The notes under the pieces were generated by a model that ran no database searches, was not told the DNA's origin, and saw nothing but the letters and a program-made list of their open reading frames with translations. 64,000 bases of DNA from Shewanella benthica KT99. Lineage in GTDB: Bacteria > Pseudomonadota > Gammaproteobacteria > Enterobacterales > Shewanellaceae. This document shows positions 56,711 to 64,000 of the stretch, in pieces. A program made the translations under genes and the position numbers. Position 1 is the stretch's first letter. Each line of letters begins with the position of its first letter. The DNA lies in NCBI RefSeq assembly GCF_000172075.1, contig NZ_ABIC01000006.1, positions 62,001 to 126,000 on the forward strand. The letters are read 5' to 3'.

Positions 56711-57853
56711 ATGGCTTGGAACGAGCCCGGTAACAAGGGAAATAAAGACCCTTGGGGAAATAAGAGTGGTAACGATAAGGGACCACCAGATCTAGATGAA
56801 GTTTTTCGTAATCTTTCGAAGCGTTTCGGCGGCGGTAAAGGGAATGGTAAGGGGCCTGTTTTTAGTTCATTTGCCCTTATCCTTGTCTTAGGCATAGCCG
56901 TTGTCGTATGGGGACTTTCCGGTTTTTATACGGTAAAAGAAGCCGAGAAAGGTGTCGCACTTAGATTTGGTCAGTATATTGGTGAGGTCGATCCAGGTCT
57001 TCAATGGAAAGCGACGTTTATCGATGAAGTGATCCCTGTTAACGTGCATACTGTCCGTTCAATTCCTGCCTCTGGCAGCATGTTGACGACCGATGAAAAC
57101 GTGGTCTTGGTTGAGCTTGACGTGCAATACCGAGTGACAAATGCATATAATTTCTTGTTCAGTGCAGTCGATGCAAATGCGAGTTTACGTGAGGCGACAG
57201 ACAGTGCGCTGCGTTATGTTATTGGTCATAATAGTATGGATGATATTTTGACCACAGGCCGAGATAAGATCCGTGTTGATACCTGGTCAGAAGTAGAGCG
57301 TATTATCGAGCCCTACAAACTAGGTATTACTATTGTCGATGTCAACTTCCTGCCTGCTCGTCCGCCTGAAGAAGTTAAAGCTTCTTTCGATGATGCGATT
57401 TCGGCACAAGAAGATGAGCAAAGGTTCATTCGTGAAGCTGAGGCTTATGCCCGTGCTATCGAGCCTAAGGCTCGTGGTCAAGTTAAGCGCATGGAGCAGC
57501 AAGCTAGAGCCTATAAAGAACGTGAAGTATTAGAGGCTAGAGGTAAGGTCGCTAGATTCAACCTCTTGTTACCTGAGTATAAGGCTGCGCCTCATGTGAC
57601 ACGTGAGCGTTTGTACTTAGATGCTATGCAAATCGTATTGAGCGGCACCAGTAAGGTGCTAGTCGATACGAAGAATAGCAACAACATGATGTATCTTCCT
57701 TTAGACAAGTTGATGCAGAAGAGTCAGTCGAATACTCAGCCTAGAAGTGTAAACTCTAGTTCTACTACGAGTTATCCTTATGGCTCTGCGGCTCAAACTA
57801 ATGTTCCGTTGGATACACGCCCGATTCGTGGCGAACGTCAGGGGAGGAATTAA
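56711..57853 (+). CDS. hflK: FtsH protease activity modulator HflK
   Basis: 380 residues. The N-terminus is rich in Gly, Asn and Lys (first 60 residues), then one transmembrane helix (FALILVLGIAVVVWGLSGFY), then the SPFH/band-7 domain (TVKEAEKGVALRFGQYIGEVDPGLQWK) and a coiled coil. With HflC it forms a large cage around FtsH in the inner membrane and limits its access to substrates. The gene starts 45 bases after hflX. Confidence 0.95.
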   Translation: MAWNEPGNKGNKDPWGNKSGNDKGPPDLDEVFRNLSKRFGGGKGNGKGPVFSSFALILVLGIAVVVWGLSGFYTVKEAEKGVALRFGQYIGEVDPGLQWKATFIDEVIPVNVHTVRSIPASGSMLTTDENVVLVELDVQYRVTNAYNFLFSAVDANASLREATDSALRYVIGHNSMDDILTTGRDKIRVDTWSEVERIIEPYKLGITIVDVNFLPARPPEEVKASFDDAISAQEDEQRFIREAEAYARAIEPKARGQVKRMEQQARAYKEREVLEARGKVARFNLLLPEYKAAPHVTRERLYLDAMQIVLSGTSKVLVDTKNSNNMMYLPLDKLMQKSQSNTQPRSVNSSSTTSYPYGSAAQTNVPLDTRPIRGERQGRN

Positions 57854-57855
57854 TC

Positions 57856-58734
57856 ATGGGTAGACTAATAGCGGTTATAGCTGCCGTGCTAGTGGCGGTA
57901 TTCTTGTCGTCAATTTTAGTGGTCAACGAAGGTGAACGAGCGATCGTTTCACGTTTCGGTAAGATCCTGAAAGATGATGGTATCACTCGTATCTACGCGC
58001 CGGGTTTGCACCTCAAGATACCTATGATCGATAAGATCAAATTTCTTGATTCACGTATCCAGACTCTGGATGGTGCAGCAGACAGATTCGTGACTTCAGA
58101 GAAGAAAGATCTTATGGTCGATTCCTATGTGAAGTGGCGTATCAAGGACTTCGAGAAATACTACTTGTCGACTAACGGTGGCATCAAGGCTAACGCCGAG
58201 TCGTTACTACAGCGTAAGATCAATAACGATCTTCGCACCGAGTTTGGCCGTCGCACGATTAAGGAGATTGTCTCCGGAAGTCGTGATGAGCTACAACAAG
58301 ATGCATTGAGAAATGCATCTGAGAGTGCGGAAGATTTAGGCATCGAAGTGGTTGATGTGCGAGTCAAGCAGATTAACTTACCGGCTAATGTGAGTGCGAG
58401 TATCTATCAACGTATGCGTGCAGAACGTACAGCGGTAGCGAAAGAGCACAGAGCGCAGGGCATGGAACAGTCTGAGATCATCAAGGCTAATACAGATGCT
58501 TCGGTCATTATCATGTTAGCCGAGGCTCAACGTAAAGCGCTTACGGTTCGCGGCGAAGGAGATGCGACTGCGGCTAAGATATACGCAGCTGCATTTGGCC
58601 AAGATCCTGAGTTTTATAGTTTCTTGCGTAGCTTAGAGGCTTATAAGGCTAGTTTTCAAGGTGATTCGAATGTCATGGTGCTTGGGTCAGACAGCGATTT
58701 CTTCAAATATATGAAGAGCCCTTTAGGCAAATAA
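57856..58734 (+). CDS. hflC: FtsH protease activity modulator HflC
   Basis: 292 residues. One N-terminal transmembrane helix (LIAVIAAVLVAVFLSSILVV) and the band-7 domain (NEGERAIVSRFGKILKDDG), ending in a conserved helical region (AERTAVAKEHRAQGMEQSEIIKANTDASV). The start follows the hflK stop by two bases, so expression is coupled. A terminator follows. Confidence 0.96.
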   Translation: MGRLIAVIAAVLVAVFLSSILVVNEGERAIVSRFGKILKDDGITRIYAPGLHLKIPMIDKIKFLDSRIQTLDGAADRFVTSEKKDLMVDSYVKWRIKDFEKYYLSTNGGIKANAESLLQRKINNDLRTEFGRRTIKEIVSGSRDELQQDALRNASESAEDLGIEVVDVRVKQINLPANVSASIYQRMRAERTAVAKEHRAQGMEQSEIIKANTDASVIIMLAEAQRKALTVRGEGDATAAKIYAAAFGQDPEFYSFLRSLEAYKASFQGDSNVMVLGSDSDFFKYMKSPLGK

Positions 58735-58747
58735 GTCTATTTGGATT

Positions 58748-58778
58748 AAAAGCCCGGCGTATGCCGGGCTTTTTTTTG
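58748..58778 (+). terminator. terminator after hflC
   Basis: AAAAGCCCGGC (58748-58758), loop GTAT, GCCGGGCTTTT (58763-58773), then further T. Confidence 0.93.
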
Positions 58779-59059
58779 TTTTAAGCTCATAAGTCGCTAA
58801 TTTAGCCTCATATGTTATTTATTTTTTTCACTTATCTGTGCATATATGATCGGTATTTCTATCACTAGATGACTATTTAATGTGCTGGGAAGGCTACTTT
58901 CCTAACATAGCTAACTTTGTTATTCGATTTACTATGATCTGCTTCTGATTTTTGGCTATAATGAGCCCCGCCTCAAGTTTAATTTTTGAGTTTTGGGGTA
59001 AACCGCAATTTTTAAAATAATTTAAAACAAAAATTCCAACATTCTCTGGAGATAAGTGG
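58779..59059. promoter_or_regulatory. intergenic region with a likely petA promoter
   Basis: No gene is present. TATAAT at 58957-58962 followed by GAGCCCCGCC is a good -10 candidate, but no strong -35 lies at 16-18 bases. AT-rich sequence follows up to the petA leader, where GGAGA (59048-59052) is the ribosome site. Confidence 0.4.
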
Positions 59060-59650
59060 ATGAGCAATGCGCCAGTCGATACCGGACGTCGCAGATTTCT
59101 GACCGCAGCAACCGCAGTAGTAGGTGGTGTAGGTGCCGTCGCTGTAGCGGTTCCTTTTATAAAGTCATGGAATCCGAGTGCCAAAGCGAAAGCTGCAGGC
59201 GCACCGGTTGAAGTAAATATCAGTAAAGTAGAGCCAGGTCAGTTGATCCGTGTCGAATGGCGTGGAAAACCTGTCTGGGTTGTGCGTCGTACCAAGGAGA
59301 TTTTAACCAATCTTGCCACACTCGACAGTCAACTCCGCGATCCAGCATCGGCAGAAGAGCAACAGCCTGCTTATGCTAAAAATGCGGTTCGTTCGATCAA
59401 TCCGGAGTATTTTATCGCGGTGGGACTATGTACTCACTTAGGTTGTTCTCCTACCTATTTACCGGATACGTTCAGTGAGCAAGTTGAAGGCGTTCCTTCA
59501 GGCTTCTATTGTCCGTGTCATGGTTCTAAGTTTGATTTGGCTGGTCGCGTCTTCAAAGGTGTGCCAGCACCGTTGAACTTAGTTGTTCCACCACATCAGT
59601 ATATCGATGCAGGCAATGTCATCATCGGTGTCGATCAAGGAGCAGCGTAA
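59060..59650 (+). CDS. petA: cytochrome bc1 Rieske iron-sulfur subunit
   Basis: 196 residues. A twin-arginine type N-terminus (GRRRFLTAATAVVGGVGAVAVAVPF) supplies both Tat targeting and the membrane anchor. The [2Fe-2S] ligands lie in CTHLGC (about 132) and CPCHGS (about 153). It passes electrons from ubiquinol to cytochrome c1. petB starts at its final base, so translation is coupled. Confidence 0.96.
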   Translation: MSNAPVDTGRRRFLTAATAVVGGVGAVAVAVPFIKSWNPSAKAKAAGAPVEVNISKVEPGQLIRVEWRGKPVWVVRRTKEILTNLATLDSQLRDPASAEEQQPAYAKNAVRSINPEYFIAVGLCTHLGCSPTYLPDTFSEQVEGVPSGFYCPCHGSKFDLAGRVFKGVPAPLNLVVPPHQYIDAGNVIIGVDQGAA

Positions 59651-60864
59651 TGATTAAGAATCTAGTTGATTGGATCGATGCTCGCATCCCGATGACGGCG
59701 ACTTATAACCGTCATGTGGGTCAATATGCGACGCCAAAAAACTTTAACTTTTGGTACTTCTTCGGCTCACTTGCCATGCTAGTTCTGGTTAACCAGTTTC
59801 TGACAGGTATCTGGCTAACCATGAACTATGTGCCAACTGCAGAAGGCGCATTCGCATCAATCGAATACATCATGCGTGATGTCGAGTATGGCTGGTTGCT
59901 GCGCTATATGCACTCCACCGGCGCCTCGGCATTCTTCGTGGTGATCTACTTGCATATGTTCCGTGGTCTTATTTACGGTTCTTACCAGAAGCCAAGAGAA
60001 CTACTTTGGTTATTCGGTATGCTTATCTTCCTGGTGCTAATGGCCGAAGCTTTCATGGGCTATCTGCTGCCATGGGGACAGATGTCATATTGGGGTGCTC
60101 AGGTTATTATCTCCTTGTTCGGTGCCATCCCTTTTATTGGTGATGACCTGACACTGTGGATACGTGGTGACTTCGTTGTCTCCGGGGCGACTCTGAACCG
60201 CTTCTTCGCGCTGCATGTTATTGCACTGCCTCTGGTCTTAGTGGTCCTGGTGTTCCTGCACTTGATTGCCTTGCACGAAGTGGGTTCAAATAACCCGGAT
60301 GGTATCGAGATCAAGAAGAATAAGGATGAAAATGGCTGGCCTATCGATGGTATCCCATTCCACCCTTACTACACAGTTAAAGACATTTTTGGCACCGCTT
60401 GCTTCCTGATTATCTTCTGTTATGTGCTCTTCTTTATGCCCGAAGGTGGCGGTTACTTCCTCGAAGGACCAAACTTCGAAGCGGCTAACTCGATGAAGAC
60501 CCCAGAGCATATTGCACCAGTTTGGTATTTCACGCCTTTCTACGCGATATTACGTGCGATTCCCGATAAGCTGTTTGGTGTAATGGGCATGGGACTCGCG
60601 ATTGCGGTACTGTTTGTCCTGCCTTGGTTAGATCGTTGTAAGGTTAAGTCTGTTCGTTACCGTAGCCTGACACATAAGCTGAACTTAGCTCAGTTTGCCG
60701 TTTCATTCGTCATCCTAGGTTATTTAGGTGCTGTTCCGGCGACGCCTGAGCTAACGATTGCTGCGCGTGTCTTTACTCTGACTTACTTCGGCTTCTTCTT
60801 CTTCCTTTGGCTCTACAGTAAGAACGAGAAGACTAAACCTGTACCAGAGAGGTTGACTCACTAA
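59650..60864 (+). CDS. petB: cytochrome bc1 complex cytochrome b
   Basis: 404 residues with eight membrane helices. Heme b ligands lie in MHSTGASAFFVVIYLHMF (helix B) and HVIALPLVLVVLVFLHL (helix D), and the Qo-site motif P-E-x-[WY] appears as MKTPEHIAPVWYFTPFY (with H replacing W next to PE). One-base overlap with petA and with petC. Confidence 0.96.
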   Translation: MIKNLVDWIDARIPMTATYNRHVGQYATPKNFNFWYFFGSLAMLVLVNQFLTGIWLTMNYVPTAEGAFASIEYIMRDVEYGWLLRYMHSTGASAFFVVIYLHMFRGLIYGSYQKPRELLWLFGMLIFLVLMAEAFMGYLLPWGQMSYWGAQVIISLFGAIPFIGDDLTLWIRGDFVVSGATLNRFFALHVIALPLVLVVLVFLHLIALHEVGSNNPDGIEIKKNKDENGWPIDGIPFHPYYTVKDIFGTACFLIIFCYVLFFMPEGGGYFLEGPNFEAANSMKTPEHIAPVWYFTPFYAILRAIPDKLFGVMGMGLAIAVLFVLPWLDRCKVKSVRYRSLTHKLNLAQFAVSFVILGYLGAVPATPELTIAARVFTLTYFGFFFFLWLYSKNEKTKPVPERLTH

Positions 60865-61586
60865 TGAAAAAATTACTGATTGCATTAGTTGCCTTAGTAC
60901 CCACACTGGCATTTGCTTCGGGTTCGTCGGTCCATCTGGAGAGTGCTAACATAGATCTCAATGACACAGAGTCATTACAACGTGGCCTCGATCTGTTCCA
61001 GCATAACTGTTCGGGTTGTCATAGCACTCAATATCAGCGATACAGCCGAGTAGCCGATGACTTAGGTATTTCTCTCGACGACATGCGTGAAAAATTCATG
61101 TTTGATGCAGATGCTAAGCCTGGCGACCTGATGGAAAATTCGATTCCAGAAGATGCAGCGGCTAAGTGGTTTGGTGCAACGCCACCGGATCTTACTCTGG
61201 TTGCTCGTGTTCGTGGTGAAGATTGGATCTACACTTACCTTAAAGGTTTTTATAAAGATGAGAATCGTCCATTTGGTGTGAACAATATCGTGTTCCCGTC
61301 GGTGGGTATGCCTCATGTGCTGGAGCACCTGCAAGGGATTCCTGTGAAAGAGGTCGTTAAGCAGGAAGATGGGACTGAAGTGACAACTATAGTGGCGACT
61401 GGTGGATCTCTGAATGCCGAAGAGTATGACCAAGTGGTTCGTGATATTACCGGCTTCCTAGTTTACTCTGGCGACCCGGTAAAACTTGAGCGTGAAAGCT
61501 TAGGTTGGTGGGTGATGGGCTTCCTGTTTATCTTCTTAGTGTTAACTTACTTGTTGAAGAAAGAATACTGGAGAGATGTACACTAA
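60864..61586 (+). CDS. petC: cytochrome bc1 complex cytochrome c1
   Basis: 240 residues. A signal peptide (ending LAFA) precedes the heme c site C-S-G-C-H in LFQHNCSGCHSTQYQRYSR (about 49-53). GMPHVL near residue 150 holds a candidate Met ligand. A C-terminal helix (WWVMGFLFIFLVLTYLLKKEYWRDVH) anchors it. It delivers electrons to soluble cytochromes in the periplasm. Confidence 0.96.
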   Translation: MKKLLIALVALVPTLAFASGSSVHLESANIDLNDTESLQRGLDLFQHNCSGCHSTQYQRYSRVADDLGISLDDMREKFMFDADAKPGDLMENSIPEDAAAKWFGATPPDLTLVARVRGEDWIYTYLKGFYKDENRPFGVNNIVFPSVGMPHVLEHLQGIPVKEVVKQEDGTEVTTIVATGGSLNAEEYDQVVRDITGFLVYSGDPVKLERESLGWWVMGFLFIFLVLTYLLKKEYWRDVH

Positions 61587-61624
61587 CCCCTTTTAAGGTT
61601 AGAATGTATCATCCGCATATTGTA

Positions 61625-61665
61625 AACGGGGGGCAATGCCCCTCGTTTGCTTTCTGTTTTTTGCT
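61625..61665 (+). terminator. terminator between petC and sspA
   Basis: AACGGGGGGC (61625-61634), loop AAT, GCCCCTCGTT (61638-61647), ten base pairs with one G-U, followed by a T-rich stretch (TGCTTTCTGTTTTTTGCTTT). It may be partial, letting some transcript into sspA. Confidence 0.7.
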
Positions 61666-61693
61666 TTTGACATCAAATTCCCGGAGGGTATCA

Positions 61694-62323
61694 ATGGCTG
61701 TTGCTGCCAATAAACGCTCAATCATGACCCTGTATTCAGGTGCTGACGATCTCTATAGTCACCAAGTTCGTATCGTCTTGGCTGAGAAAGGAGTCACCGT
61801 TGATGTACTGGAGGCCGATCCAAGTGAGATGCCTGAAGATCTGATCGAGCTAAACCCGTACAATACAGTTCCTACACTGGTCGATCGTGAATTAGTACTT
61901 TATAACTCACGTATCATCATGGAGTATCTGGACGAGCGTTTCCCGCATCCACCACTTATGCCTGTATACCCGGTTTCACGTGGCCAGACTCGTCTGATGA
62001 TGCACAGAATCGAACATGACTGGTATTCGCTGGTTGATCGTATCAGAAGTGGCGATCGTGCCGATGCGGCTCGTAAAGAGTTGCAGGAAAGCTTAACTGC
62101 AATTGCACCGATATTTACCGAGATGCCTTATTTCATGGCAGAAGAGTTCGGCCTGGCCGATTGTTACTTGGGTCCATTATTATGGCGTCTACCGGTACTG
62201 GGAATCGAATTAGATAACCGTGCGGCTAAAGAAGTCAAAGCCTATATGACACGTCTATTCGATCGTGAATCATTTAAAGCTTCTCTTACTGAGACCGAGC
62301 GCGAAATGCGCATGGGTATCTAA
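61694..62323 (+). CDS. sspA: stringent starvation protein A
   Basis: 209 residues from the ATG at 61694 with CGGAGGG 11 bases upstream; an upstream extension overlaps petC and has no support. It is glutathione-S-transferase-like (MTLYSGADDLYSHQVRIVLAEKGV; PYNTVPTLVDRELVLYNSRIIMEYLDERF), but lacks enzyme activity. SspA binds RNA polymerase and lowers H-NS levels under stress. sspB overlaps its stop by one base. Confidence 0.96.
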   Translation: MAVAANKRSIMTLYSGADDLYSHQVRIVLAEKGVTVDVLEADPSEMPEDLIELNPYNTVPTLVDRELVLYNSRIIMEYLDERFPHPPLMPVYPVSRGQTRLMMHRIEHDWYSLVDRIRSGDRADAARKELQESLTAIAPIFTEMPYFMAEEFGLADCYLGPLLWRLPVLGIELDNRAAKEVKAYMTRLFDRESFKASLTETEREMRMGI

Positions 62324-62841
62324 TGAAGCCTATGACACCAAATCGCCCATACTTGCTGCAAGCATATTATGATTGGTTGATGGATAATGATCTTACCCCC
62401 CATGTGGTTGTTGACGCTTATGTGCCGGGAACTCAGGTTCCGCAACAATATGTGAAAGATGGTCAAATTGTTCTCAATATCACATCGACTGCTGTAGGTG
62501 ATTTGCAGATAGGGCATGATTTTATTGAGTTTAATGCTCGCTTTGGTGGTGTTTCTCAGCAAGTTGTCTTGCCTATGGCTGCAATTATAGCCATATATGC
62601 GAGAGAGAATGGTGCCGGAACTGTCTTCGATATGGAAGATGCTTATCAAGTCGAGGCTGAGTCTGAAGCAGCGGGTCTCTCTGTGGTGAAGCCTGAAAAA
62701 GCGACATTAACAGATACCAAGAGAGCGTTATCGTCTGTCGAATCTTCACTCAGTGAGACTCTTGTACCTGAGTCTGCATCCGATAAAAAGTCGTCAGACC
62801 CAGAGCCTAAGAGTCGTGGTCATCTGACACTTGTTAAGTAA
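62323..62841 (+). CDS. sspB: ClpXP adaptor SspB
   Basis: 172 residues. The folded SspB domain is about 1-110 (NRPYLLQAYYDWLMDNDLTPHVVVDA), which binds ssrA tags. The flexible linker follows, and the C-terminus ends SRGHLTLVK, the short ClpX-binding peptide of the family. TAATG overlap with sspA. Confidence 0.95.
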   Translation: MKPMTPNRPYLLQAYYDWLMDNDLTPHVVVDAYVPGTQVPQQYVKDGQIVLNITSTAVGDLQIGHDFIEFNARFGGVSQQVVLPMAAIIAIYARENGAGTVFDMEDAYQVEAESEAAGLSVVKPEKATLTDTKRALSSVESSLSETLVPESASDKKSSDPEPKSRGHLTLVK

Positions 62842-62860
62842 TGCTTACAGGTGAATCATT

Positions 62861-62887
62861 AAAGCCAGTCATATGACTGGCTTTTTT
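62861..62887 (+). terminator. terminator after sspB
   Basis: AAAGCCAGTCAT and ATGACTGGCTTT form a perfect palindrome (62861-62884) followed by more T; the inner bases form the loop. Confidence 0.92.
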
Positions 62888-62946
62888 ATTACTTGTGGTG
62901 TGATAGCATCTGCCGCTGGCTTTAATTGTTAGGAAAACTTTGTTCC

Positions 62947-63537
62947 ATGTTGTTGATGATCGATAACTACGATTCTTTTACTTTTAACTTAGTGCAGTAC
63001 TTTCAGCAACTAGGTCAAGAGATCTTGGTTAAACGTAATGACGAGATCACCCTGGAAGAGATAGAGGCGTTAAAACCTGCATATTTGGTTATCTCCCCCG
63101 GGCCGTGTACACCGAATGAGGCGGGGATATCTCTTGCGGCTATCGAGCACTTTTCGGGTAAACTTCCCATCTTAGGTGTTTGTCTTGGCCATCAGGCTAT
63201 CGCTCAGGTATTTGGCGCTAAGATTATTCGGGCTCAGCGAGTCATGCATGGTAAAACAAGTCAGATTAACCATACTGATACTCGTCTATTTGCCTCGCTG
63301 AATGATCCCTTAACTGTGACACGTTATCACTCACTGATTGTTGAAACTATACCCGAAGATTTCATCTTAGATGCCTGGTTCGATGATCCCGTGCATGGAA
63401 GAGAGATCATGGCCATAAGTCATAAAATCCTGCCTCTATTCGGTGTTCAGTTTCATCCCGAATCTGTACTCACCGAGCAGGGACTCGAGCTATTACAGAA
63501 TTTTCTCGATCTAGGTACTCAAACCAAGACTCGTTAG
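62947..63537 (+). CDS. pabA: aminodeoxychorismate/anthranilate synthase glutaminase subunit
   Basis: 196 residues from the ATG at 62947 ([19 protein letters not shown]). A class I glutamine amidotransferase: the nucleophile Cys is in [14 protein letters not shown] (about 80), with His and Glu in [14 protein letters not shown] near the C-terminus. It supplies ammonia for 4-amino-4-deoxychorismate (folate) or anthranilate (tryptophan). It is not next to trp genes, and E. coli PabA-like blocks such as RYHSLIVE are conserved, so PabA is preferred. Confidence 0.92.
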   Translation: MLLMIDNYDSFTFNLVQYFQQLGQEILVKRNDEITLEEIEALKPAYLVISPGPCTPNEAGISLAAIEHFSGKLPILGVCLGHQAIAQVFGAKIIRAQRVMHGKTSQINHTDTRLFASLNDPLTVTRYHSLIVETIPEDFILDAWFDDPVHGREIMAISHKILPLFGVQFHPESVLTEQGLELLQNFLDLGTQTKTR

Positions 63538-63677
63538 CTTGTTACAAGTTTTCTGAAAAATCCTAACTAATCCTTATCCCTTTTGTGATATAAATATGCG
63601 CAAAATAATATCAATGACCAAGTATGGCTTTCTTATCCTGGCGAGTCAGGATCATTAAAATAACAGTAGGAAGGATA

Positions 63678-64000
63678 ATGACAGGTTTGCTGCGAAATTC
63701 AGTTCTTAGTGTACTCACCATCGCTATTTTAAGTGGTTGTGCGGTATCAGACTCCAACTCTAATATTCAATCACTTGCCCAAGTGAATCAAGCTTGGGTT
63801 GGTCCGGCTCTCGCCACACCTCCTAAAGTCGATGAGCTACTCACTCTGAACCAGATCATGGCAGATCCTGATTGGATGGGACTGCTCGCCAAGGGAGCTT
63901 ATTGGAGTGATGATAGCCAGTCAGTTTATTTTGCCCGTCAAGCACATGCTTCACCTATCAGAGACTATTACAATCAAGGCGTGGATCAAGATATTGCTTC
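63678..64000 (+). CDS. S9 family peptidase, lipoprotein, N-terminal part (runs off window)
   Basis: The first 107 codons of a larger gene. AAGGA lies before the ATG. A lipobox LSGC (Cys at about 21) marks a lipoprotein. The following segment, DPDWMGLLAKGAYWSDDSQSVYFARQAH, resembles the first propeller blade of prolyl-oligopeptidase/DPP-IV-type S9 peptidases of Shewanella. The catalytic domain is beyond the window, so the family assignment is provisional. Confidence 0.7.
   Translation, partial: MTGLLRNSVLSVLTIAILSGCAVSDSNSNIQSLAQVNQAWVGPALATPPKVDELLTLNQIMADPDWMGLLAKGAYWSDDSQSVYFARQAHASPIRDYYNQGVDQDIA

Noticed and set aside
61505-61693. N-terminal extension of sspA into petC
   Set aside because: It overlaps the cytochrome c1 gene and the terminator; the ATG at 61694 has a good ribosome site and matches known SspA starts.

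Overview
The window is a chromosomal segment of a gammaproteobacterium, almost certainly Shewanella. Several gene orders support this: purA-motX-rnr-rlmB, rpsF-priB-rpsR-rplI, dnaB-alr, tolC<>nudF-yqiB-cpdA-yqiA-parE-parC, mscM-psd-rsgA<>orn, nnr-tsaE-amiB-mutL-miaA-hfq-hflX-hflK-hflC, and petABC-sspA-sspB-pabA. The polar-flagellum protein MotX, the S46 peptidase and the many insertion sequences and palindromic repeats fit a marine, possibly cold or deep-sea, species; that last point is inference.

Layout. 1-4.6 kb: end of purA, motX, rnr, rlmB. 4.6-8.3 kb: accessory stretch with a palindromic repeat, a decayed IS110/IS1111-type element inserted into that repeat, and a two-gene HipA-like kinase/DUF3037 module. 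8.3-17.6 kb: core genes (DUF481 porin-like protein, rpsF operon, S46 peptidase, dnaB, alr, an Omp85-type barrel). 17.6-22.3 kb: a wrecked mobile region next to the 5' end of dusA, with dispersed repeats, an IS4 remnant joined to a truncated IS3, and a tyrosine-recombinase gene broken three ways (catalytic Arg codon turned into a stop, IS1595 inserted with an 8-bp duplication, 3' end lost to the IS3). 22.4-27.5 kb: dusA, a small operon with a predicted sigma-54 promoter ending in a PspC protein, enoyl-CoA hydratase, PCu(A)C copper chaperone, DUF2333 and a TIGR04219 barrel. 27.6-46.9 kb: efflux, topoisomerase IV, small metabolic and envelope genes. 46.9-47.65 kb: a tRNA-Gly(GCC) array in which three identical intact genes alternate with three copies whose loops are expanded. 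48-64 kb: cell-wall, repair, RNA and respiratory operons, ending in a partial S9 peptidase lipoprotein.

Most genes are housekeeping and lie in conserved operons: topoisomerase IV subunits with a soluble PQQ-type dehydrogenase between them, the hfq-hflX-hflKC post-transcriptional/protease-control cluster, and the complete cytochrome bc1 complex followed by the SspA/SspB stress proteins. The most unusual signals are the alternating tRNA-Gly array, the catalytic-residue nonsense codon in the dusA-linked integrase, the IS1111-like element whose insertion point can be read by comparison with a second repeat copy, the 14-C homopolymer just before mutL, and the HipA-like/DUF3037 pair. No CRISPR array, rRNA operon or clear prophage structural gene is present.
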